From: Martelella sp. NC20
Lineage (GTDB): Bacteria; Pseudomonadota; Alphaproteobacteria; Rhizobiales; Rhizobiaceae
Reading direction: 5' to 3'
NCBI RefSeq assembly: GCF_013459645.1
Contig: NZ_CP054861.1
Location: 5,522,824 to 5,586,823 of the forward strand
Length of the DNA stretch: 64,000 bases
Shown: one piece after another, positions 1 through 8,526 of the stretch
Numbering within the stretch: the first letter of the stretch is position 1
Layout of the letters: every line of letters starts with the position of its first letter
Notes under the pieces: model-generated
Database searches by the model: none
Seen by the model: only the letters and a program-made list of their open reading frames with translations
Told to the model about the DNA's origin: nothing
Made by a program: the position numbers and the translations under genes

Positions 1-352
1 CCGGAATGACAAATGGCAGCGCAACTTCGGCCGGCAGTTCAAGAAAGGGGGTGCGTCCCTTGTCGAAGCCGAGCGGCGAGGCATCCATGTCGCGGTAGGA
101 GACCGAGGAGGCCTGGTAGAGTTCCGTCTGCTCCAGCGTGGCGGACCCGGCGGAGCCGAGCGAGACCACGAGGTCGGGCGCGGCATCAGCGTGTTCCAGC
201 ATGGCAAGCGTTCTGGACAGTTGCACCGCCGCTTCCACCGGGCCGATGCCGGTCATCAGCGGCGCGATGCGGGCCTTGAGCCGCTCGCCATATTCGGCGG
301 ACGCGGCCATCACGAACAGCACGTGTTTGCCGGCGATCCGTTCGACCCGCAT
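1..352 (-). CDS. 5'-methylthioadenosine/S-adenosylhomocysteine nucleosidase, N-terminal part (runs off the window)
   Basis: The first 117 residues are visible; the C-terminus lies before base 1. The enzyme family hydrolyses the N-glycosidic bond of methylthioadenosine and S-adenosylhomocysteine in the cytoplasm, feeding methionine salvage. The sequence shows the family's N-terminal strand with AASAEYG (residues 16-22), the glycine-rich MTGIGPVEAA (33-42) and VSLGSAG (63-69). The start ATG overlaps the last base of the upstream thioesterase stop (TGATG), so the two are translationally coupled and share an operon. The assignment rests on these short motifs only, because the substrate-binding C-terminal half is missing. 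Confidence 0.75.
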   Translation of the reverse strand, partial: MRVERIAGKHVLFVMAASAEYGERLKARIAPLMTGIGPVEAAVQLSRTLAMLEHADAAPDLVVSLGSAGSATLEQTELYQASSVSYRDMDASPLGFDKGRTPFLELPAEVALPFVIP

Positions 353-801
353 CAGCCCGCAAACCCTTCCCGGTCGCGCAGCACCATGCATGTGCCCGAC
401 ATCGAGGCGATCAGCTTGGCGGGGCCGTCGCCGATGGCATAGCCCCGGCCGTCGGTAACGATGATGTTGCTGCCGGGCTTGGTGACCTCGCCGCGAAACA
501 GGAACCGGCCGCCCCTGCCCGGCGCCATCAGATTGACCTTGAACTCGATGGTGAGCAGCGAGGCGTCGGTATCGATCATGGTGTAGGCGGCATAGGTGCA
601 GGCCGTCTCCAGCCCGGCCGCGATCACCCCTGCATGCAGAATGCCATGCTGCTGGGTGAGTTTCTGGTCGAACGACAGCTCGATCTCGACCACGCCATGG
701 CTGATCCGCGTCAACTCCGCGCCGATCATGTCCATCGCGCCCTGACTTGCGAAACTGTTCACGATCCGGGCGTGAAAATCACCATGTTCGAAATCTGCCA
801 A
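352..801 (-). CDS. PaaI-family hotdog-fold thioesterase
   Basis: A 149-residue single hotdog domain, the normal length for small PaaI/YigI-like thioesterases, which hydrolyse acyl-CoA thioesters in the cytoplasm. The conserved QQHGILHAGVIAA stretch (about residues 50-62) matches the HGG-type signature of the family, followed by a long helix and an acidic/ASLLTIEFKVN strand (about 80-90) typical of PaaI. Coupled through a one-base overlap to the nucleosidase gene downstream. The substrate cannot be told from sequence. Confidence 0.85.
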   Translation of the reverse strand: MADFEHGDFHARIVNSFASQGAMDMIGAELTRISHGVVEIELSFDQKLTQQHGILHAGVIAAGLETACTYAAYTMIDTDASLLTIEFKVNLMAPGRGGRFLFRGEVTKPGSNIIVTDGRGYAIGDGPAKLIASMSGTCMVLRDREGFAG

Positions 802-870
802 TGCCTTGCCTTATGGATCGGGTGCCCGAACACCCAGGTTTGTCTTTGCCTCGGACCTCGCCGCACGGCC

Positions 871-1005
871 AATCTCCCCCCTTGAGGGGGAGATGCCCGG
901 CAGGGCAGAGAGGGGTGAAATGCCACCCCGAAATTCAGAATTGGCAGAAACGGTTCACCCCTCTCTGTCGCTTTCGCGACATCTCTCCCTCAAGGGGAGA
1001 GATTG
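871..1005. repeat. RIME-like intergenic palindromic element, copy 1
   Basis: The element begins and ends with palindromes: ATCTCCCCC/GGGGGAGAT around CTTGA on the left, and a related CTCCCTCAAGGGGAG hairpin on the right. Inside are perfect 13-bp inverted arms AGAGAGGGGTGAA (907-919) and TTCACCCCTCTCT, and a TCGCTTTCGCGA mini-hairpin. It fills most of the gap between the divergently placed thioesterase start and the TspO stop. Similar elements recur at 5364, 8326 and 33726. Rhizobial RIME elements have this architecture; the exact family name is inferred. Confidence 0.8.
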
Positions 1006-1088
1006 ACCGGAGCTCTCGCCGCCAACGCAAAACCATTTTCGCTCCCCGCAAACCTGCCACGCCTCTGCGCTTCCGACAAGCGGCAACC

Positions 1089-1547
1089 TCAGTTGAGGTA
1101 AATCAGCGCGGCATTGAGCAGCGTCGCGAAGGCGACCCAGAGGGCGTAGGGGACGAACAGGCCTGCCGAGAGGCGATCATGCTGCCGGGTCCGGGCAATG
1201 AAGGCGAGGATGGCGAGCAGCAGGACCAGTATGATGATCAGCGCCGGGACCATCATATGCAGGCCGAAGAACACCGGCATCCAGGCGAGATTCAGGACAA
1301 GCTGAACGACCCAGAGACCGAAGGTCGCCGGATGGGCCCTGCGGCTGAGGAAGCTGCGGGCGCCGGCCCAGCCGATGAAGACGTAGAGCACCGTCCAGAC
1401 CGGGCCGAACAGCCAGTCCGGCGGATTGAAGGGCGGCTTGGCGAGCGACGCATACCATTCGCCCGGCATGTTGAGGAAACCGGCCAGAAGGCCGGCGGCG
1501 GCGACGCCGACAATGAAGAGCGCGTGAATGGCTTTGCTGTTTTTCAT
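1089..1547 (-). CDS. tspO: TspO/MBR family tryptophan-rich sensory protein
   Basis: 152 residues, the usual TspO length, with five predicted membrane helices. The signature WYASLAKPPFNPPDWLFGPVW (residues about 28-48) and a later FVPYALWVAFATLLNAALI segment are typical of the family, which binds tetrapyrroles/porphyrins in the outer or inner membrane and affects heme-related stress responses. I chose the ATG at 1547; the upstream frame has no family-like sequence. It starts 19 bp after the DUF1513 gene, so it may be the last gene of the iron operon, which would fit a porphyrin-linked role (inference). Confidence 0.88.
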   Translation of the reverse strand: MKNSKAIHALFIVGVAAAGLLAGFLNMPGEWYASLAKPPFNPPDWLFGPVWTVLYVFIGWAGARSFLSRRAHPATFGLWVVQLVLNLAWMPVFFGLHMMVPALIIILVLLLAILAFIARTRQHDRLSAGLFVPYALWVAFATLLNAALIYLN

Positions 1548-1566
1548 GACCATATAGATAGCGCCG

Positions 1567-2661
1567 CTAGACCGAATTGCCAGTGAGGCGCACCGCATGC
1601 TGATCGAAGGCAGCGTCATGGCGCATGCCGGCAAATATCCCGTCATAGGTGCCAACGGCAAAGCCGTGCGCGGCGGAGGCGATGCCGGCGGCGTTTTCAA
1701 GCCTTCGGGTCGAGATCAGCCGGCCGCTCGCCTCCTCCAGCGTCACCACCAGGCCCTTCGGCGAGGTCAGGCCGATCAGCCCGTCGCGCGGGTTGGACGC
1801 AATCGCGCCGACATAATTGCCGAGACCGATCGTGACGTCCTCCGGCAGCGGGGTGAACGCAAGCGCCTCGCCTGGCGCGATATGGCCGATCAGCGGCGGC
1901 GTCTCGTTGCGCGGCCCCTCGAACTGGCAGGCAAACCAGATACGCCCTTCCGCCCCGATCGCCAGATGCCGGGTCGAAAGCTGGCTGAGGGCTGCGGGAA
2001 GCGCGTGTTTTTCGACAAGCGCGCCGGTTCCGGCGTCGATCAGCGCCAGCGACGGCTCCATATGGTCGAGATTGAGCTTGGTGCGGCCGAAATCCGGATG
2101 GGTCTCGATCCCGCCATTGGCGGCCACCAGAAACCGGCCGTCCGGCGTCACCGAAAGGTCGTGCGGGCCGATGCCATAGGTCGGATATTCGCCGATCCGG
2201 GCGTAATCCTGCCCGGCATCATAAATGCCGATCACGCCACGTCGGCTTTCGAAATCGTTCTCGCTGGCATAAAGCAACCGGCCATCCGGCGAGAACGCGC
2301 CATGACCGTAGAAATGCCGGTCGGCGACGGCGGTGATAATCGTCGCGGCGCTCGAGCCCGATGGCGACGTCACCAGAACGAAGGTGCCGGGCCTGCGGGC
2401 GAAGGCCGCCACCGCGCCGGTTGTCGGTGAAACGGTGAGACCGTGGATCCGGTCCGGCAGCGCGATCTCGGCGATGAAGCCGCCATCCTCTGCCATCAGC
2501 GCCAGCGCGAACCGTCCGTCCGGCGTTCTGATCCCCGTGGCAAAAACCGCATCGGCGCGCGTCAGGGCGAGGGCGGCGGGCGCGGAAAGCCCCGCGAGAA
2601 ACAGGGAACCGGCGGCCTTCACGAAATTGCGGCGATCGATCAGGGCCGAGCGGGCGGACAT
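1567..2661 (-). CDS. DUF1513 protein with Tat-type signal (beta-propeller-like, periplasmic)
   Basis: 364 residues. The N-terminus contains DRRNFVKAAGSLFLAGL (residues 9-25), a twin-arginine (RRxFVK) signal followed by a hydrophobic stretch ending in ALA, so export in folded form is expected. The remainder shows repeated strand-turn units with DGRFL/DGRLL/EGRIW motifs, as in WD40/NHL-like propellers, and matches the DUF1513 family that accompanies imelysin and di-heme oxidoreductase genes. Starts one base after the second imelysin gene ends. Molecular role unknown; an iron-handling function is inferred from the operon. Confidence 0.8.
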   Translation of the reverse strand: MSARSALIDRRNFVKAAGSLFLAGLSAPAALALTRADAVFATGIRTPDGRFALALMAEDGGFIAEIALPDRIHGLTVSPTTGAVAAFARRPGTFVLVTSPSGSSAATIITAVADRHFYGHGAFSPDGRLLYASENDFESRRGVIGIYDAGQDYARIGEYPTYGIGPHDLSVTPDGRFLVAANGGIETHPDFGRTKLNLDHMEPSLALIDAGTGALVEKHALPAALSQLSTRHLAIGAEGRIWFACQFEGPRNETPPLIGHIAPGEALAFTPLPEDVTIGLGNYVGAIASNPRDGLIGLTSPKGLVVTLEEASGRLISTRRLENAAGIASAAHGFAVGTYDGIFAGMRHDAAFDQHAVRLTGNSV

Positions 2662-2662
2662 G

Positions 2663-3736
2663 TCAGTCTCCGTCGGCGAAGGAAAAGCCAGCGCCGAGAC
2701 CGATCGCCCCGCCGTAATTATCGTTCAGCCGGACAATCAGGTCCCGCAGGTTGATGATCATGTAGTCGAGCTTGGCGCGCTGATCCGGATCGTCGAGCAC
2801 GAATTCGATATCCGGGCTCATGCCATCCGCCACGCCCTCAAGCGCGGAAAACAGGAAGTTGACCGAGGACACGATCGAGCGGACATCCTCGTCCAGCAGG
2901 TCTTCCATGCCGGCATCGTTCAAAAGCGCCTGCAGCGCATCAAGATTGGCGGCGATCGAGGGCCAGGTGTTTTGCGAGCGCCAGTAGATCGCGCGGGCGG
3001 CGAAGTTCGGCCCGTCCTCGCCCCGGTAGAAATATTCTATGCGCTGGTCGCGCACCGTTTCCGCGCCGTGGACGAGAATGCCGAGCAGCGCGGTCAGCGC
3101 CTCGTCATCGGTGCGAAACAGCGGGTTTTCGGGGCCGGGATGTTTCCAGGCATCGGCGACGCCGTCCTCGGCTTCCCAGGCCGCAATCAATTCACCGGCG
3201 ACACGATCCATGTTCGTGGCGATCGCCTCGCCGTAGCGGCAGCGGTAGGTGTCGGGAGCTTCCAACATGGTCTCGTACCGGGTGCCGAACAGCACGAATT
3301 CGAGTGCCAGCAGACCCTGCATCGCCACGCTCTTCTGCGGCAGATAGTCGGGGTCCAGCGCGCTTTCATCCTCTTCGACGATGGCCGCCTGCACCTGTTT
3401 CAGGCCGATGCTCTTGCGGTCGGGATAATAGAGGATGCGCTCGAAACGGTGATCCTCCAGCACCGGGCCGGTGCGCACGATCTCGATTGCGGACCAGGCT
3501 TCGACGGTATTGTCGAAGGCCGCCGTCGCGGCCTCATAGCTGGTCTCGTCTGGCGACGCGCAAAAGGCTTCGACCGCGCCTGAAAGCGTGGCCGTGGAGG
3601 CCGCGAAATTCTGGTAGCCGGGGCGGATAAAGCCATCCACAGCCTGTTCCAGCACGCCGGGAACGGCGTGCTCGTTCATGGCGGCGGCGCTGCCGGCGAT
3701 CAGGATGACAAACGTGGCGGCAAGGATCTGTTTCAC
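2663..3736 (-). CDS. Imelysin-like periplasmic protein (second copy, altered GxHxxE motif)
   Basis: 357 residues with a cleavable signal peptide (hydrophobic ILAATFVILIAGSAAA, about 4-19). The helical-bundle pattern and FxRPGYQNFAASTATL (37-52) match the imelysin/M75 family, whose members bind iron in the periplasm. The family's GxHxxE motif appears here as GLLALE (141-146), so the histidine is replaced by leucine, whereas the first imelysin of the operon keeps GYHAIE. Its start overlaps the stop of the di-heme oxidoreductase gene (ATGA). It may act as a structural partner rather than an iron-binding copy (inference). Confidence 0.82.
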   Translation of the reverse strand: MKQILAATFVILIAGSAAAMNEHAVPGVLEQAVDGFIRPGYQNFAASTATLSGAVEAFCASPDETSYEAATAAFDNTVEAWSAIEIVRTGPVLEDHRFERILYYPDRKSIGLKQVQAAIVEEDESALDPDYLPQKSVAMQGLLALEFVLFGTRYETMLEAPDTYRCRYGEAIATNMDRVAGELIAAWEAEDGVADAWKHPGPENPLFRTDDEALTALLGILVHGAETVRDQRIEYFYRGEDGPNFAARAIYWRSQNTWPSIAANLDALQALLNDAGMEDLLDEDVRSIVSSVNFLFSALEGVADGMSPDIEFVLDDPDQRAKLDYMIINLRDLIVRLNDNYGGAIGLGAGFSFADGD

Positions 3737-5262
3737 AGCGACTCCAGGAATTTGATCAGCGCGTCCCGGTCTTCCTTCGAGGCGTTGGCGAAATTGTCGC
3801 GCGCGGCTTCAGCCTCGCCGCCATGCCAGAGGATCGCCTCGGTGCGGTTGCGGGCGCGGCCATCATGCAGGAAGAAGGAATGATCGTTGACCACCTCTGT
3901 CAAGCCATTGCCCCAGAGCGGCGCGGTGCGCCATTCGCGGCCGGTGGCCATCGCCACCGGCTGGCCGTCTGCAAGCCCTTCGCCCATATCGTGAAGCAGG
4001 AAATCGGAATAGGGCCAGATCAGCTGGAAGCGATGCGCCGGATTTTCGGCCTCGCGGCTGGTGACGTATTTGGGCGTATGGCAGGCGGTGCAGCCGGCGT
4101 CGTAAAACACCTGCTTGCCGCGCAGCACCTCAGGGTCATCGACATCGCGCCGCGCCGGCACGGCGAGGTTTTCGGAATAGAAGGTGATGAGATCCATCAC
4201 CGGATCGGGCGCCTCGGTATCGCCGAGGCGCGGCTGTACGCCGGTGGGCATTGCCAGGCATGCTGCCTCCGCCTCGGAACAATCGCCGTAAGGGTTCGGC
4301 GCATCGGGCGAGGATACGCCGATATCGCCGCTGAGCGCGCCGGTGGACTGATCGCGGATCGTCGCGTTCTGCGCCTTCCAGCCGAAGCGGCCAAGCGTGA
4401 CCTCGCCCGTCACCGTATCGCTGACGATATTCGGTCGGCCGGAAATGCCGTCGCCATCCGCGTCTTCCGGGTCGGCATTGGCCAGAATATCGGCCGGATG
4501 GATCGCCTGCACGAGGCCAAGGCCGATCATCGGGTTCGCGACGCGGGGCGACAGCGTGGTATCCTCCCCCAGCGGCCCATAGGCAAGATCTTCGACACTG
4601 TAGGTCGGGTGACGCAGCGACACCACGGCGCCATCGCCGAGCGTCATCTCTTGCTCGGCATAATCGATCTGCATCCGCCCTTCGGCGGAAAGCCCCGGCA
4701 CCGCCAGATCCTGAAGCTGCCCGCCATAGACCGCGTCGGGAAAGTTGATGGTCTCGTAATTGTCGATGCGCGCCTGCTCCTCCGGCGTGCGCGCGGGGCG
4801 GGCAAGGCGCAGGAACATCGATGTCGCGTCGCTGTTGCCTTCGGGCGGATGGCCGCGTCCGTCCTTCAGATGGCAACTCTGGCACGAGCGCGCGTTGAAC
4901 AACGGCCCGAGCCCGTCGGAGGCCTGGGTCGAGGACGGCGAGGAAACCCAGAACTTTCGAAACAGCGCATTGCCGAGCTTGAAGGTTTCCTCCTCGGCGA
5001 AGGTGATGTTGGCGGAAGAATGCGAGAAACTGTCGCGGGTGACATTCGCCGTGCTGGTCGCGGCCCCGCCCTGCATGGTCTCGAAGGCTTCCGGCTTGGA
5101 AAAATCGTCCGTCGGCCGCGTGACCTTCTCGACCCGCGCCCTATCCCTGGCATCGAGGTCGGTGCGCTCGGTTGGTGGCGTCCAGTCGCCGGCAAGCGCT
5201 GTCGTAAAACACAAACAAGCGGCCACGGCCGCTGTCGAGATCACAAGAATATGCCGTTTCAT
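3733..5262 (-). CDS. Di-heme oxidoreductase (DHOR) family c-type cytochrome
   Basis: 509 residues from the ATG at 5262, which is followed at once by a signal peptide (HILVISTAAVAACLCFTTALA). Two CXXCH heme-c sites are present, CQSCH (127-131) and CTACH (391-395), as expected for the DHOR family of thiol/redox periplasmic cytochromes. The open frame extends upstream to 5427, but that part is encoded by a RIME-like repeat and is not family sequence, so it is rejected. An alternative ATG is at 5271. Lies between two imelysin genes; probably redox partner for periplasmic iron (inference). Confidence 0.87.
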   Translation of the reverse strand: MKRHILVISTAAVAACLCFTTALAGDWTPPTERTDLDARDRARVEKVTRPTDDFSKPEAFETMQGGAATSTANVTRDSFSHSSANITFAEEETFKLGNALFRKFWVSSPSSTQASDGLGPLFNARSCQSCHLKDGRGHPPEGNSDATSMFLRLARPARTPEEQARIDNYETINFPDAVYGGQLQDLAVPGLSAEGRMQIDYAEQEMTLGDGAVVSLRHPTYSVEDLAYGPLGEDTTLSPRVANPMIGLGLVQAIHPADILANADPEDADGDGISGRPNIVSDTVTGEVTLGRFGWKAQNATIRDQSTGALSGDIGVSSPDAPNPYGDCSEAEAACLAMPTGVQPRLGDTEAPDPVMDLITFYSENLAVPARRDVDDPEVLRGKQVFYDAGCTACHTPKYVTSREAENPAHRFQLIWPYSDFLLHDMGEGLADGQPVAMATGREWRTAPLWGNGLTEVVNDHSFFLHDGRARNRTEAILWHGGEAEAARDNFANASKEDRDALIKFLESL

Positions 5263-5363
5263 TTCCGTCATTTCATCACGGTCGTTACGGCCGTCCTTCT
5301 TTCCTGGAGCAAGGCCTGCGACCTCCCTTGCTTCAGCCGCGCGTGAAAAGCCTCGGCTATTCC

Positions 5364-5499
5364 AATCTCCCCCCTTGAGGGGGAGATGCCCCGACAGGGG
5401 CAGAGGGGGGTGCAGCGCCAGCCGCAAGTTCTGAGTTCATCGAAAGGGTTCACCCCTCTCTGTCGCTTTCGCGACATCTCCCCCTCAAGGGGGGAGATC
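5364..5499. repeat. RIME-like intergenic palindromic element, copy 2
   Basis: Same architecture and same orientation as the copy at 871: terminal ATCTCCCCCC..GGGGGAGAT hairpin, a GCCCC-GACA-GGGGC hairpin, an internal inverted pair of which the left arm reads AGAGGGGGGTG, a TCGCTTTCGCGA hairpin and a right terminal hairpin. It sits in the 300-bp gap between the first imelysin gene and the DHOR gene, which otherwise look like one operon, so its transcript would form strong stem-loops within the mRNA. Confidence 0.8.
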
Positions 5500-5562
5500 G
5501 TTATCGGTGGGTTCGCCATCGCACGACGGGCGCAGACGGCTGAACTGCCTATTATCCGTTCC

Positions 5563-6843
5563 CTACTGGAACACAGCTTCCGGCGCGTCAAGGCTGTCGG
5601 AGCCTTCCAGTTCGATCTGGCCAAGGTCCAGAGCGGCGATCGCGCGTTCGATCGAGGGCGTCTGGGCGACGAGGCCATCGATGGCGGCCTGGACTGTGGC
5701 GTTGCCTTCCGTATTGCCTTCGCCGATCATCTGGTCATAGGCTTCCACGGTCTCGGCGCGGACTGCCATGGCCGTCATCGCTTCGACGGTCGCAACCAGC
5801 TTCGCCTTGAGTTCCTCGTCCAGCGCCGGATCCTTCGCAGCCACCAGATCGGAAACCGAAGCGCCGGTCATTTCCGTGCCATCGACGCGGGTGTAATCGC
5901 CGGTATAGGCCTGAAGGATGCCGATCGCGTCGTTCAGATGCGAGGCATGGGTGTTGTCGGAGAAGCAATCATGCTCTTCTTCCGGATCGTGCAGCAGCAG
6001 GCCGAGCTTCATGCGCTCGCCGGCAAGTTCGCCATAGGAGAGCGAACCCATGCCCGTCAGGATCGCGGCGATGCCGGTGGTCGGGTCTTCGGTGACGTAG
6101 CTATAGGCCTCGCCACCCTGTTCCCAGGCCGCCACGATATCCTCGAGATCGGAAATCAGCAGTTCGGAGGCCGCGGTGATGTAGGCCGCGCGGCGATCGC
6201 AATTGCCGTTGGTGCAATCATCGCCGGTGAGGTAATCCGTGTAGGAGCGCTCGCCCGCGCCCGCATCCGTGCCGTTGAGATCCTGGCCCCAGAGCAGGAA
6301 TTCGATGGCGTGGTAGCCGGTCGCGACATTGGCCTCGATCTCGCCCGCTTCCTGCAGCGTATCGGAAAGAAGCGCCGGCGTGATCTCGCTGGCGTCAATC
6401 GTTTCGCCGTTGATCTTGATCTCCGGATTGGCAATGACATTGGCGGTGTAGAGCGAATTCTCGTCGCTTTCCATGCCATAGGAGGCATCGACATAGTCGA
6501 TCAGGCCCTCGTCCAGCGGCCAGGCATTGACCTTGCCTTCCCAGTCATCGACGGTCGGGTTGCCGAAACGGTAGACCTCGGTCTGCTGATAGGGAATGCG
6601 GGCCGCGATCCAGGCGTCCTTGGCGGCGTTCTGGGTCTCTTCGCTCGGATTTGCGATAAACGCCTGAATGGCCTCGTCCAGCGCCTTCGCCGTCGTCAGT
6701 GAATCCTGATATTTCGCAAGCGCAACATCGGCATAGTGCATGACCACCGCCTCGGACGTGACGTCGTCGGCAAATGCCGGGGCTGCGAGCATGGTCGAGG
6801 CAGCAAAGCCCGCCAGAAGGGCGCGCGTTCGGATCGTGTGCAT
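5563..6843 (-). CDS. Imelysin family (M75) iron-regulated periplasmic protein
   Basis: 426 residues from the ATG at 6843, preceded by a good GGAGAGGG ribosome site; the longer frame to 6900 is not used. A signal peptide ends near PAFADD. The protein has the imelysin pattern: an early Y-x-x-E/RxPYQQTEVYRFG segment, DDWEGKVNAWPLDEGLIDYVD, and the GxHxxE motif as GYHAIEFLLWG (176-186). Family members (IrpA, the EfeO M75 domain) bind iron in the periplasm and are induced by iron limitation. It is the first gene of the cluster that continues to DHOR, a second imelysin, DUF1513 and possibly tspO. Confidence 0.9.
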   Translation of the reverse strand: MHTIRTRALLAGFAASTMLAAPAFADDVTSEAVVMHYADVALAKYQDSLTTAKALDEAIQAFIANPSEETQNAAKDAWIAARIPYQQTEVYRFGNPTVDDWEGKVNAWPLDEGLIDYVDASYGMESDENSLYTANVIANPEIKINGETIDASEITPALLSDTLQEAGEIEANVATGYHAIEFLLWGQDLNGTDAGAGERSYTDYLTGDDCTNGNCDRRAAYITAASELLISDLEDIVAAWEQGGEAYSYVTEDPTTGIAAILTGMGSLSYGELAGERMKLGLLLHDPEEEHDCFSDNTHASHLNDAIGILQAYTGDYTRVDGTEMTGASVSDLVAAKDPALDEELKAKLVATVEAMTAMAVRAETVEAYDQMIGEGNTEGNATVQAAIDGLVAQTPSIERAIAALDLGQIELEGSDSLDAPEAVFQ

Positions 6844-6905
6844 TATGGGTCCCTCTCCTTCAATGACACTGTGAATGCCGACTACATGAAGGAAAAACAA
6901 ACTTG

Positions 6906-6939
6906 TGTCAAACAGTCCAGTTATAGAAAACCGGTTCTA
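6906..6939 (-). promoter_or_regulatory. Candidate promoter and inverted-repeat operator of the imelysin operon
   Basis: Reading the minus strand, TTGACA (6911-6906) is a perfect -35 hexamer; a -10 17 bp further on is weak (CATGTA). Just upstream lies the inverted repeat TAGAA-AACCGG-TTCTA (6924-6939). TAGAA/TTCTA arms recall the Irr iron-control element of rhizobia, but the six-base spacing is not one I can confirm, so the regulator is a guess. Confidence 0.4.
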
Positions 6940-6987
6940 GCGCGATCACGCGGAAGCCGCATTGCGTATCGTCAATTCTCGCAAATT

Positions 6988-8271
6988 TCAGCCTTTTTTG
7001 CGCAGAACAGCGCAGAAGAAACCGTCGGTACCGGTTACCGCCGGCGTCAGCGTCGCAAACCGTCCATCGGTGAAATGCGGGCGCTTTTCGGATGACGGGA
7101 AGCGCTCCTGCCAGAGCCCTTCAATGTCGACCGCCGTGAAATCGGCATGGCTGTCGAGAAAACCCGCGATCCGGGCCTGATTTTCATCGGGCAGCAGCGA
7201 GCAGGTGACATAGACCAGCAGCCCGCCCGGCTTGACGAAACGGGAGGCTGCGGCCAGCACCTCGTCCTGCTGGACGGTGCGCTCTTCGAGGTTCTTTTCC
7301 GACAGCCGCCATTTGATATCGGGCCGGCGCCGCCACGTGCCGGTGCCCGTGCACGGCGCATCGATCAGCACGCGGTCGAACGTCAGCCCCTCCAGCGCCG
7401 CGGCATCGTCATGAACCTGAACATTGCGGGTCCCGGCGCGACGAAGCCGCTCGATGATCGGCGCAAGCCGGGTGCGGTCGGCATCATAGGCGTGCACCTG
7501 GCCGGCATTGTCCATGTCGGCGGAAAGCGCCAGCGTCTTGCCGCCGCCGCCGGCGCAATAATCCAGCACCTGCTGGCCGGCATGGGCATCGACCAGCCGG
7601 GCCACGATCTGCGAACCCTCGTCCTGCACCTCGAACCAGCCCTTCTGGAAGGCGAGTTCGGCGGTGACGTTCGGCAGCCGGTCAGCCCCGCTGCCGGGGG
7701 GAATGCGCAGGCCCTGGGGCGCGGTCGCCGCAAGTTCGGCCCCTGCGCGCGCCAACGCCTTCTTCACCTTCTCCCGGTCCGCCTTCAGCGTGTTGACGCG
7801 CAGATCGAGCGGCGGCCTGAGGTTCAGCGCCTCGGCCTCGGCAAGCCAATGCTCGCCGAAATTCGCCTTGAACGCCGGCAGGATCCACTCCGGCAGGTCG
7901 GCGCGGACGTGGTCGGGAGCATCGACGAGCTTGCGGCTTGCAAAGGCGGCCAGCGCTGTCTCCGGCAGCGGCTCAGGCGCGAACTTGTCGCCCTCAAGCC
8001 GCTCGGCAAGGCTTTCCGGGGTAAAGCCCCATTGCCGGAACAACACCGCATGGGCGAGCGCCGCGGGACTTTCGTCATCCATGAGCCAGCCGTGGGAAAG
8101 CTTCAGCCGCAGCGCGTCATAGACGATATTGCCGATCGCCGCCCGGTCGCCGGAGCCGGCGAACCGGTGCGCGGTGCCCCAGTCCTTCAGCGCGCTGGAA
8201 ATCGGCCGCCTGCGCTCCTCGACCTCGGAAAGAACCTCGATTGCGCCCTGAAGACGTCCGCCGATGCGCAT
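6988..8271 (-). CDS. rsmB: 16S rRNA (cytosine-C5) methyltransferase, RsmB/NOP2 family
   Basis: 427 residues. The N-terminal half has the NusB-like helical region (residues about 1-140); the C-terminal half is a SAM-dependent Rossmann domain with motif I VLDYCAGGGGKT (235-246), motif IV DAPCTGTG (305-312) carrying the first conserved Cys and motif VI VTCSLLPDEN (355-364) carrying the catalytic Cys. These are the two cysteines of RNA m5C methyltransferases, which modify 16S rRNA C967 in E. coli. Other RsmB-like paralogues exist in rhizobia, so the target base is not certain. It is transcribed toward nothing convergent: the imelysin promoter follows. Confidence 0.88.
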   Translation of the reverse strand: MRIGGRLQGAIEVLSEVEERRRPISSALKDWGTAHRFAGSGDRAAIGNIVYDALRLKLSHGWLMDDESPAALAHAVLFRQWGFTPESLAERLEGDKFAPEPLPETALAAFASRKLVDAPDHVRADLPEWILPAFKANFGEHWLAEAEALNLRPPLDLRVNTLKADREKVKKALARAGAELAATAPQGLRIPPGSGADRLPNVTAELAFQKGWFEVQDEGSQIVARLVDAHAGQQVLDYCAGGGGKTLALSADMDNAGQVHAYDADRTRLAPIIERLRRAGTRNVQVHDDAAALEGLTFDRVLIDAPCTGTGTWRRRPDIKWRLSEKNLEERTVQQDEVLAAASRFVKPGGLLVYVTCSLLPDENQARIAGFLDSHADFTAVDIEGLWQERFPSSEKRPHFTDGRFATLTPAVTGTDGFFCAVLRKKG

Positions 8272-8325
8272 GGATTATGCTCCCCTGGGATTAGACTGAT
8301 TTAAGGTGGAAACGGCCACCTTTCC

Positions 8326-8464
8326 GATCTCCCCCCTTGAGGGGGAGATGCCCCGACAGGGGCAGAGAGGGGTGAACCGTGAGCCAATAGGTTCGGCGTT
8401 TCGGGATATGCCCCATACCCCTCTCTGTCGCTTCGCGACATCTCCCCCTCAAGGGGGGAGATTG
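8326..8464. repeat. RIME-like intergenic palindromic element, copy 3
   Basis: Third copy in the same orientation as those at 871 and 5364, with GCCCC-GACA-GGGGC hairpin, AGAGAGGGGTGAA left inner arm, a shortened TCGCTTCGCGA hairpin and matching terminal palindromes. It fills the gap between the ubiB stop and the rsmB start, both on the minus strand, and could act as a transcript boundary. Confidence 0.8.
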
Positions 8465-8526
8465 AAGGGGGCGATGCGGATAGCCCGGTCGCCAAACAGC
8501 AACCACATCACCAGAGCTCACACCCA

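Noticed and set aside
5263..5427. N-terminal extension of the di-heme oxidoreductase
   Set aside because: The extra codons come from a RIME-like repeat and precede a perfect signal peptide that starts at 5262.
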